DNA of 64,000 bases, taken from positions 1-64,000 of the forward strand of contig NZ_JAUNDY010000005.1 in assembly GCF_030525845.1 (NCBI RefSeq), written 5' to 3'. This DNA comes from Moraxella sp. GTDB lineage: Bacteria; Pseudomonadota; Gammaproteobacteria; Pseudomonadales; Moraxellaceae. Made by a program: the position numbers and the translations under genes. This document shows, one piece after another, positions 57,339-64,000 of this stretch (position 1 is the stretch's first letter; every line of letters starts with the position of its first letter). The notes below the pieces were generated by a model that saw only the letters and a program-made list of their open reading frames with translations, was not told the DNA's origin and searched no databases.

Positions 57339-57507
57339 CTACATGATAAATTAGGTGCGATACCTTGTTTTTAAAACAGCTCGCACAAAACACAAAAAAC
57401 TTAAAATACCACATTGTAACTTTATGTAATCACAATGATTGCGTCCCACACTATACTCCACATCCATTCATTATTCAAGCGGTTTTTATGAATATGTCGT
57501 TTGGTAT

Positions 57508-58773
57508 TTATGGGACAATCTGAGAAATCTGCAATTGTACTGAATTTTGACCCTTTTTTAGAATCACAGGATTTGCCATAAAATCCCCAGATTCGCTCAA
57601 TGCCCCCCCCGTGTGGCTGATACGAGCATTAACCACAAAACTTACTCCGTCTTCACGGCCTGCTGTCAAGGTGCGATTTGGCATCATCGCATCTAAATCA
57701 CTAAGCGACACTTGCAAAGCTCCATCTCTAAGCTCACCAACCGATAGGCGTTTCACAGCGTATGGAGCTCCCCCCGCCACATCAGAGATGGAAACAAACA
57801 ACATCGCGCCACCATCAACCTGAGCAAGCAATGTCTCTGCCACGCTTACGCCAACATTTACACCTGCCATCATGGTGGCTTCTTGGGCATTGATGGTGGC
57901 AAGCAATTCGTCAAGGCTAGACAGTGCCGCATTTCTATCTACCCCGCTTTCGCTGGTAATACTATCACGAAGCCGAGCCACCCACGCCTTTGCCTTATCA
58001 AAATTGTTGGCACGTGTCTCACCCATTGCCATCATCATCATCGCACCCTCATGCTTGGGTGTTCGTGTCAAAATGTCTTGTAGTACCCCACGTGCAGTTG
58101 CATCAAGCAAACCATTATTAGCAAAAAAGCTGGTCTGGGCGTACGTCATGGCTATCTCGTCATTGGTAGGGTCTAAGCGATATGCTCTTGATAACGCCTC
58201 CAACGCCTGCGGTGTCGCTTCTAACGCCACAAAAAGCTCGGATAATCTCATCCAACGATCCGGGTCATAAGCGTGCTGATGGACGTTGGTTTGCATGGCA
58301 GAAATCAAGGCAGTGCTGTCTTTGGTTGCCCATGTTGGCGGTGTGTCAATCTTACCTGTCAATAGATCATCTGCCACTTGACCCACCGAATCTTGTGCTT
58401 GCCAAAGTCCAAATACAGAGGTTCTGTCCCCACTTGTCAGATAAGCCAACATCGTCAAAATAGGAATCCACACCATGACAATCAGACGGCTTTTTATGCC
58501 AACAGGTGCATGGCTCTCCACATAAGTCTGAGCGTCCAAGAGCTGACGTTTGAGTTGAATTTCCCCAGCCTTAAACGCTTCTTCATCAATCCGCCCCGCT
58601 TCTTTGTCTGCATTTAACTCAGCGATACGCTCGCCAAACACCGCCACATTGACCACCATAAGCTGATTGTCCACCACCTTTTGCCCTCTTAACCAAGGGA
58701 AAATTACCACTAAGGCAAGCAAAACACAAAGCAATACCGAAAGACTAAAAAATAATAACAGCGTTGGGGTCAT
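57508..58773 (-). CDS. ccmI: Cytochrome c biogenesis protein CcmI
   Basis: Chaperone that holds apocytochrome c and delivers it to CcmF/CcmH. 421 residues: two N-terminal membrane helices (about 1-25 and 95-115) around a cytoplasmic loop, then TPR-type repeats (about 150-300) and a C-terminal beta-rich domain. A G8 run in the coding strand (57603-57610) encodes T-G-G-A near residue 390; slippage would change only the last 35 residues. The start overlaps the ccmH stop by 4 bases. Confidence 0.9.
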   Translation of the reverse strand: MTPTLLLFFSLSVLLCVLLALVVIFPWLRGQKVVDNQLMVVNVAVFGERIAELNADKEAGRIDEEAFKAGEIQLKRQLLDAQTYVESHAPVGIKSRLIVMVWIPILTMLAYLTSGDRTSVFGLWQAQDSVGQVADDLLTGKIDTPPTWATKDSTALISAMQTNVHQHAYDPDRWMRLSELFVALEATPQALEALSRAYRLDPTNDEIAMTYAQTSFFANNGLLDATARGVLQDILTRTPKHEGAMMMMAMGETRANNFDKAKAWVARLRDSITSESGVDRNAALSSLDELLATINAQEATMMAGVNVGVSVAETLLAQVDGGAMLFVSISDVAGGAPYAVKRLSVGELRDGALQVSLSDLDAMMPNRTLTAGREDGVSFVVNARISHTGGALSESGDFMANPVILKKGQNSVQLQISQIVP

Positions 58774-59276
58774 GACTTATCCTCTTTGCAGGGTTTATTG
58801 TGGAGGCTTTGGTGCTTGGTCAAGATATTGGCAATTTTAGCTTCCTCATCTGCCGACAAAGAGACCACTCCTTCATTTGTCGCCACTCGCCCTGCTCTGG
58901 CTTTGTAGAGCCAACCTAATATCAACACCACCAATAAAATCGGCGGGAAAATCCACAAAATCCATGTCGATGGTCGAAGCGGTGGTTTATAACTGATAAA
59001 ATCGCCATAACGGTCAAACATAAACTGGCGAATCTCAGTATCACTTCTGCCGTCCATAATCATCTGATAAGTTTGGTTTTTTAAATCCACCGCAATCGGC
59101 GCGTCCGAACCTGCCAAATTTTGGTTTTGGCATTTTGGACAACGAAGCTCTTCAATGAGTGCCTTATAGCGAGTTTCATCTTCGGCACTCTTAAACTCAT
59201 AAATATCAATAGTAGCAAAACTTGACACGCTCACTACCAACACTGCACTGACGATGAATGATTTGATAATATTCAT
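58770..59276 (-). CDS. ccmH: Cytochrome c maturation protein CcmH
   Basis: 168 residues. Signal/anchor 1-25, then the thiol motif LRCPKCQNQNLAGS near 45-58 used to reduce apocytochrome c cysteines, and a membrane helix near 105-125. This is the short CcmH; the TPR part is the separate CcmI. The ATG at 59276 is preferred because it overlaps the ccmG stop (ATGA); a GTG three codons earlier is the alternative. Confidence 0.94.
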   Translation of the reverse strand: MNIIKSFIVSAVLVVSVSSFATIDIYEFKSAEDETRYKALIEELRCPKCQNQNLAGSDAPIAVDLKNQTYQMIMDGRSDTEIRQFMFDRYGDFISYKPPLRPSTWILWIFPPILLVVLILGWLYKARAGRVATNEGVVSLSADEEAKIANILTKHQSLHNKPCKEDKS

Positions 59277-59857
59277 GATTGGCACGCCTTGGTTTTTTCT
59301 GATTCATCTGCATTGGGGTTGGTTAGTGCGTCCATACATGGCTTAATGCTAGATGTCCAGTTTTCTTGACTAATCTCGCCCGTGATGTGCTGATAAACCA
59401 CCCCTGTGCCATCAACCACGAATGTCTCTGGAGCTCCTGTCAATCCCAAATCTAGACCGTACCGACCATCTAAATCCTGCAAAGAAAATACAAATGGGTC
59501 TTGGTACTGATTGAGGTATTGCAGGGCATCAGGCAATTCATCTTTATAGTTTAGTCCCACCATCGGCACGCCTTGTGCTGACAGCTCCATCAAAAACGGA
59601 TGTTCCACCCGACATGTCGGACACCACGACCCCCAAGCATTGAGTAAAAATGGTGTTTTTGGCAGGTCGGTGTTTGCCATCATGCGTTGAGGGTTGGATA
59701 ATAAGGGCAGACTAAATGCAGGCAATGGCTTATTCATTGAGGTAGCAATGACCACATCGCTGGGCTTACCCAAGCGATTAAAAAACATCACCATCAACAC
59801 AAGAAATATCGCCAATGGTATCATAAAAATAATGGTATATTTTTTGGATTTGGTCAT
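59273..59857 (-). CDS. ccmG: Thiol:disulfide oxidoreductase CcmG/DsbE
   Basis: 194 residues, membrane-anchored thioredoxin facing the periplasm that keeps apocytochrome c or CcmH reduced. One N-terminal helix (about 8-28), then the redox site W-C-P-T-C in NAWGSWCPTCRVEHP near 74-88, and the cis-proline region TGAPETFVVDG near 142-152. Start at 59857 follows TAAGGAG; 4 bases separate it from ccmF. Confidence 0.94.
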   Translation of the reverse strand: MTKSKKYTIIFMIPLAIFLVLMVMFFNRLGKPSDVVIATSMNKPLPAFSLPLLSNPQRMMANTDLPKTPFLLNAWGSWCPTCRVEHPFLMELSAQGVPMVGLNYKDELPDALQYLNQYQDPFVFSLQDLDGRYGLDLGLTGAPETFVVDGTGVVYQHITGEISQENWTSSIKPCMDALTNPNADESEKTKACQS

Positions 59858-59861
59858 GAGC

Positions 59862-61841
59862 TTACTCCTTATCAAATGGGTGTGTTTTGGGTTTTAAGCG
59901 ATAACGCTTATCTAGCATGGCAACCAAACCACCCAATGCCATGACAATCGCTCCAAACCACAACCAACGCACCATCGGCTTGACATATACTCGCACCGCC
60001 CATGTGTCATGATTGCCAGCAATTGGCTCGCCTAATGCAATATAAATCTCGTTTAGTAGGCTTGCTCTTAGCCCTACCTCAGTCATGGGCATCATTGAGA
60101 TTACATAATTTCGTTTTTCTGGATAGAGTGTGGTTATGAGAGCATCGTCTGCTTTTACCTGCACAGTGGCACGTATGGCATCATAATTTGAACCCTTAAT
60201 GGTTTCAAATTCTTGTAAATAAAAGTCATAGCCTTGCACATGGGTACTATCACCTACCGTCATGGCAATATCTTTTTCAACGCTAAGGGCTGACACACCC
60301 GCCACACCAAGTGCTGTAATCAGCACGCCAATATGAGCGATTTGCATGCCATAGTAGCTAGGAGTCAGTTTTTTAAGACCATTGAACAAACCCTTTGAAT
60401 GACGAGTTTTGTCCTTGATATCTAGCACCATAAACCCAATTACCCATACCGATAACATCGCTGTGATATAAATACCATGTTCAAAAGACGTATTTTGACC
60501 CAGTAGATTTATCATGTACCATAGTACCCCACCAAGCACAAGACTGCATAGCCCCATGCCCATTAGCAACTTTGTAAAAGAACGACTGTCATGCTTATAA
60601 CGCATGGTTGCTCCCACTCCCATAAAGGCAAGCAAAATCCATGTCAGTGGTACAAATAACGCATTAAAATATGGAGGTCCTACCGAGACTTGACCGAGCT
60701 TAAAGGCATCAGCAATGATGGGGTACAACGTACCAAGTAGCACCACCAAGGTTGCTACCAATAAGATGATGTTATTTATCACTAAGATGGTTTCTCGTGA
60801 TTTAAGTTTATAAAAACTCTCCACAGTCAGCTTCCAACCACGCAAAGCGAACAGCAGTAGCCCACCACCGATAACCACCCCCAATATCGCCAAGATAGCC
60901 ATACCCCTTGTGGGGTCGGCAGCAAAAGAATGCACCGAAGTGATTACCCCTGAACGCACCAAGAATGTCCCAAGTAACGATAAGGCAAAGGAGAAAATCG
61001 CAAGCATAATCGTCCACGCCTTAAACACACCACGTTTTTCAGTAACAGCCAGCGAGTGCATCAGAGCGGTACTAGCCAGCCAAGGCATGAGTGAAGCATT
61101 TTCCACAGGATCCCAAAACCACCAGCCTCCCCAACCAAGCTCATAATACGCCCACCACGACCCAATGGCAATCCCCAGCGTCAAAAACGCCCACGCCGCC
61201 ACCGTCCACGGACGAGACCAACGTGTCCACACCGCATCAAGTCGCCCCGCCCACAATGCCGCCATACAAAACGCAAATGGCACTGCCATGCCTACATAGC
61301 CCATATATAGCATGGGTGGATGAAAAATCAAACCAGGGTCTTGAAGTAGTGGATTTAAGTCCACACCATCAACAGGCAAATTTGGCAGGGTGCGATTAAA
61401 AGGACTTGACGTAAAGGTCAGCATGGATAACATCATTACCTGCACGCCTCCTAGCACCGCAAGCACCCTAGCCCTCATGTCCAGTGGCAATCCACGACTA
61501 AATATCGCCACGAGCATGCACCACGCTGACAAAATCGTCATCCATAACAGCAGTGAACCCTCATGTCCACCCCACGTCGCTGAGATTTTATAGTACCAAG
61601 GAAGTAGGCTATTGGAATGGCTGGCAACATACACCAAACTAAAATCATTAAACAAAAATCCTGCCATCAGCCCCAAAAACGACATCATCATCGCCAAAAA
61701 CCCAGCCAGTGCCAAACTGGGAGCTAGGCGTTGCCATGCGACTTGTTTTTTTATGATACCTAGCGTGGGTAATACAGCCTGCAAAATTGACAGCATTAAG
61801 GCAAGTAATAACGCAAAATAACCCAATTCAGTGATTAACAT
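59862..61841 (-). CDS. ccmF: Haem lyase subunit CcmF
   Basis: 659-residue membrane protein (about 14-15 helices) of the System I haem ligase. The tryptophan-rich WWD motif is present as GGWWFWDPVENASLMPW near 235-251, with conserved His residues before and after. It heads a ccmF-G-H-I block; ccmABCDE genes, normally directly upstream, are not in this window. A MITE-like element lies 30 bases upstream of its start. Confidence 0.96.
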   Translation of the reverse strand: MLITELGYFALLLALMLSILQAVLPTLGIIKKQVAWQRLAPSLALAGFLAMMMSFLGLMAGFLFNDFSLVYVASHSNSLLPWYYKISATWGGHEGSLLLWMTILSAWCMLVAIFSRGLPLDMRARVLAVLGGVQVMMLSMLTFTSSPFNRTLPNLPVDGVDLNPLLQDPGLIFHPPMLYMGYVGMAVPFAFCMAALWAGRLDAVWTRWSRPWTVAAWAFLTLGIAIGSWWAYYELGWGGWWFWDPVENASLMPWLASTALMHSLAVTEKRGVFKAWTIMLAIFSFALSLLGTFLVRSGVITSVHSFAADPTRGMAILAILGVVIGGGLLLFALRGWKLTVESFYKLKSRETILVINNIILLVATLVVLLGTLYPIIADAFKLGQVSVGPPYFNALFVPLTWILLAFMGVGATMRYKHDSRSFTKLLMGMGLCSLVLGGVLWYMINLLGQNTSFEHGIYITAMLSVWVIGFMVLDIKDKTRHSKGLFNGLKKLTPSYYGMQIAHIGVLITALGVAGVSALSVEKDIAMTVGDSTHVQGYDFYLQEFETIKGSNYDAIRATVQVKADDALITTLYPEKRNYVISMMPMTEVGLRASLLNEIYIALGEPIAGNHDTWAVRVYVKPMVRWLWFGAIVMALGGLVAMLDKRYRLKPKTHPFDKE

Positions 61842-61870
61842 AGGAAATTCTCAAAATTTTTATCGTTTTA

Positions 61871-62073
61871 GGGCGTGCTGAACTTTTGTATTTGCCATTA
61901 AAAATGAGAAAAATCGTAAGTTTTTCAAGGAAAAAGTGAAGTTTGATAGTTATTCTATCAAACGAGCTTTTGACGATGAAAAACAAGATTTAGCCATTTT
62001 TAATGCAAAAGCGATTAATTTTTTCTAAAATTTTTCTGTTTTGTAAAGAGTGTTATAAAGGTTTAGCACGCCC
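61871..62073. mobile_element. MITE-like element between ccmF and the DUF445 gene
   Basis: 203 bases bounded by 13-base inverted repeats GGGCGTGCTGAAC (61871-61883) and GTTTAGCACGCCC (62061-62073), one mismatch, extending further with a few differences. A TA dinucleotide flanks both ends, consistent with target duplication by a Tc1/IS630-type transposase. It contains an internal hairpin (GTTTGATAG/CTATCAAAC) and a second nested repeat pair (ATTAAAAATG/CATTTTTAAT), but no coding frame. It would need a transposase from elsewhere. Confidence 0.7.
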
Positions 62074-62100
62074 TAGTACTTAAAATACAAAATGCGTTCA

Positions 62101-63411
62101 TCAAAAAAACACCACCACCAAATGTAGCCACCCTGCCAAAAGCCCTGTAATCGCCCCCAAAATCACCAGCGTCATCTCATCTTCTTTAAAGGCGGGTCGA
62201 AGCAGATTCTGAAATTCATGAGGCGAAAGTTCTCTGATGCGACTTTCAAACAGCCCAAAAATCTTACTCGCCCTAGAAGTGTTAAGCTTGGGGTCTCTGA
62301 TGGGTATCATGGTTGCATCAATAGATTTATCAATGATAATATCCTTAAAGGCATCTAGCTCACGACTATCCATGCCAATTCTTAGGATAGATTTAACCAC
62401 TGGCGATTCAAGCAGTTCGTACAGGTGCGATTTGACAAGCTCACGAGTTTTTGCTGAATGCACACCATACATCATCTCGCTCATGATATTTTCTAAGGTA
62501 ACTAACTCATTTACCACAATCTGGGCAAAGACGGTTGAGACCTCATCTTGACGCTTCATAAAACCACCCTGCCACAAGTAGCGATGAACGTGGGGGAACA
62601 TTGGATAGACCTTACCATCTTGGTAGCGAAACAGACGAACGAACCAAATCGGGCGTGGCTCAACAGGATTAAACACCATCCATATCGCAATCCAGTTGGT
62701 CAATGCCCCCCAAATTGCTGCAAAAAACGGCACCGTCCAATGCTGTGGCACAAAATAAAAAATCCCCATCTGAATAATGCCAAAGCCAAAACCAATAACA
62801 GCACTGATTTTCCAAATGAAGTTAATTTCTTTTTTGCCCACCCTCAAAAACATATCCACCATGAGTTTACGGTCGGATTCCATGCGTTTGACGATCATCG
62901 CTCGCATATCCACCAGTTCCTCGACGTGGGTGGTAAGGTCGATAACCAAAGACTTCATAATCTCCGGCATTTCGCTGTGAGCGTGAGCATAAATTCGCCG
63001 TCTGATGGCATAAGGGGTATGCGTCCACAGAGCATAATAACGCTCCAACATAATCTCATCGATGAGACTTTCTAGGTTTTTATCCACCGTCTCTGTGATG
63101 AATTCCGCCATCTCACGAGGCTCCATCGCCTGCAAAAATTCATCGATATTACCCAGTTTTGAGAGTGCCTGATCGACAATAACCCCTGAAATCTTGCCTG
63201 CCTTAGCGGGGACAATGCCTTGCCAGCCCAAGCCCTGTAAGCCCCACGGCATATTACGCACACGAATACCCCAAAACTTGATGGGATGAAACAACATCTC
63301 TAATGCCATCCACACATGAGCCCATGTTACAAAGGCGGTAACGGGCGGAATGGTTAGCATGGCAATGAATTCAGGGTGAGCGGCAAGAGCCTGCCAAATG
63401 GTCGAAAACAT
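62101..63411 (-). CDS. DUF445-family membrane protein
   Basis: 436 residues. An N-terminal membrane segment (about 17-37), helical cytoplasmic or periplasmic part, two or more middle segments (about 200-250, ISAVIGFGFGIIQMGIFYF) and a C-terminal segment (about 415-436) fit the DUF445 family. Function unknown. Conserved repeats around FHPIKFWGIR near 41-50 and PWGLQGLGWQGIVP match the family's N-terminal motif. It lies between the ccm block and mrdA. Confidence 0.85.
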   Translation of the reverse strand: MFSTIWQALAAHPEFIAMLTIPPVTAFVTWAHVWMALEMLFHPIKFWGIRVRNMPWGLQGLGWQGIVPAKAGKISGVIVDQALSKLGNIDEFLQAMEPREMAEFITETVDKNLESLIDEIMLERYYALWTHTPYAIRRRIYAHAHSEMPEIMKSLVIDLTTHVEELVDMRAMIVKRMESDRKLMVDMFLRVGKKEINFIWKISAVIGFGFGIIQMGIFYFVPQHWTVPFFAAIWGALTNWIAIWMVFNPVEPRPIWFVRLFRYQDGKVYPMFPHVHRYLWQGGFMKRQDEVSTVFAQIVVNELVTLENIMSEMMYGVHSAKTRELVKSHLYELLESPVVKSILRIGMDSRELDAFKDIIIDKSIDATMIPIRDPKLNTSRASKIFGLFESRIRELSPHEFQNLLRPAFKEDEMTLVILGAITGLLAGWLHLVVVFF

Positions 63412-63602
63412 AGGGGTATCTTAAACTGTTTTTGGGTAAGTTTGGCAACGGCTAAACGGCTAATTGACAAAATAAAACAAAATTGGCTAATTCTACCATA
63501 ATTTTAATTACTTTTCCAAAAATCCCACCCAAAACACCCAACTAAATTGGCAATTTTTACAAATCATTACTTTTAATATCCGCCATGCCATTTTTGCAAA
63601 AA

Positions 63603-63632
63603 TTGCTTCACACCTTAAAAATATGCTATAAT
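63603..63632 (+). promoter_or_regulatory. Promoter of mrdA
   Basis: -35 TTGCTT (63603-63608), an 18-base spacer and extended -10 TGCTATAAT (63624-63632), giving a start near 63639 and a short leader to the ATG at 63671. Confidence 0.7.
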
Positions 63633-63670
63633 CATCGGCTTATAATTAGCCTGTCTGTCGCCAACCACCC

Positions 63671-64000
63671 ATGAACCAACCACGCTCCAACGACTCAGAC
63701 CTTAGCACTCGTGTTTTTCAAAGACGAGTGGTGGTGGCTTGTATCATGGTGTTTTTGGGCATGATGGGACTCATTGCTCGCTATGGGTTTTTGCAGATTA
63801 ACCAATACGACAAATACCAAACTAACGCCGAAAATAACCGCATTAAACTCATCTCAGACCCACCCTCTCGTGGCTATATTTATGACCGAAACGGCATTTT
63901 GCTTGCTGATAATACGCCTGTTTTTACTGCCGTCATCAGCCCTGATGAGATTGAAAATCCCAAGCACACCCTAGAATTACTCATGCCAATCTTTGGGCTA
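63671..64000 (+). CDS. mrdA: Penicillin-binding protein 2, N-terminal part (continues beyond window)
   Basis: The first 110 codons are present. A cytoplasmic head, one membrane helix (about 25-45), and the start of the PBP dimerisation domain with DPPSRGYIYDRNGILLADN near 75-93 are typical of PBP2, the transpeptidase of the elongasome. The catalytic domain lies outside the window. The ATG is the first in frame and follows a good promoter. Confidence 0.93.
   Translation, partial: MNQPRSNDSDLSTRVFQRRVVVACIMVFLGMMGLIARYGFLQINQYDKYQTNAENNRIKLISDPPSRGYIYDRNGILLADNTPVFTAVISPDEIENPKHTLELLMPIFGL

Overview
This window looks like chromosome of a Moraxella-type gammaproteobacterium (Moraxellaceae). The evidence is gene content and protein style, read by eye: a long (532 aa) isocitrate lyase beside malate synthase G, a DUF3482 GTPase, cytochrome bd with a CydX subunit, System I cytochrome c maturation genes, TrmA, Tsp/Prc, MltB and PBP2, all at moderately low GC with A/T-rich intergenic DNA and homopolymer tracts. 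No rRNA, tRNA or CRISPR array was seen.

Layout. 1-4899: 3' part of a very large single-chain restriction-modification enzyme (Type ISP-like: nuclease, SF2 helicase, adenine methyltransferase). 4950-9480: trmA, a NadR-kinase-like NTPase, a FabH-like ketoacyl synthase and a DUF3482 GTPase. 9716-10744: debris of a Mu-like prophage. The C-terminal end of a Mor-type activator meets head-on a 5'-truncated GNAT gene, which is translationally coupled to a phage-type formyltransferase. 11211-16991: carbon metabolism (aceA, glcB, dld). 17043-21048: a small secreted protein, clpB and an AhpD-like peroxidase. 21302-26348: a seven-gene cluster that I regard as the best candidate for an undescribed system. 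It holds a Roadblock/LC7 protein, an Aer-type PAS protein, a PhnD-like binding protein without a signal peptide, two unrecognised proteins, an MglA/COG2229-type small GTPase and a possibly Roadblock-like protein.

26360-29147: an ABC exporter gene reduced by a large in-frame deletion, beside a TonB-dependent siderophore receptor. 29363-32268: an ABC importer (lipoprotein, permease, ATPase) with hairpins between the first two genes. 32291-44418: purU, ndk, prc, nagZ, a LysE exporter, mltB, a DUF2059 protein, uvrB, a PspC protein and fhs. 44419-45058: a long AT-rich leader with inverted repeats, a small ORF with a strong ribosome binding site and a 13-base C tract in front of degV. 45059-52510: degV, greA (with a terminator hairpin in its leader), a SirB2 protein, dps, a YcxB-like protein, serS, a frameshifted small membrane protein gene, a Kazal-like lipoprotein and tkt. 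52588-57326: a DUF1877-like gene, cydABX and adk. 57508-61841: ccmFGHI, with a 203-bp MITE-like element upstream. 62101-64000: a DUF445 membrane protein and the 5' end of mrdA (PBP2).

How the parts fit. The core genes describe an aerobic or microaerobic organism that uses acetate (glyoxylate shunt) and lactate, respires through cytochrome bd and c-type cytochromes, and uses one-carbon folate chemistry (fhs, purU). Accessory content is limited to the restriction enzyme, phage debris, iron uptake, the MITE and several homopolymer tracts that could switch expression.
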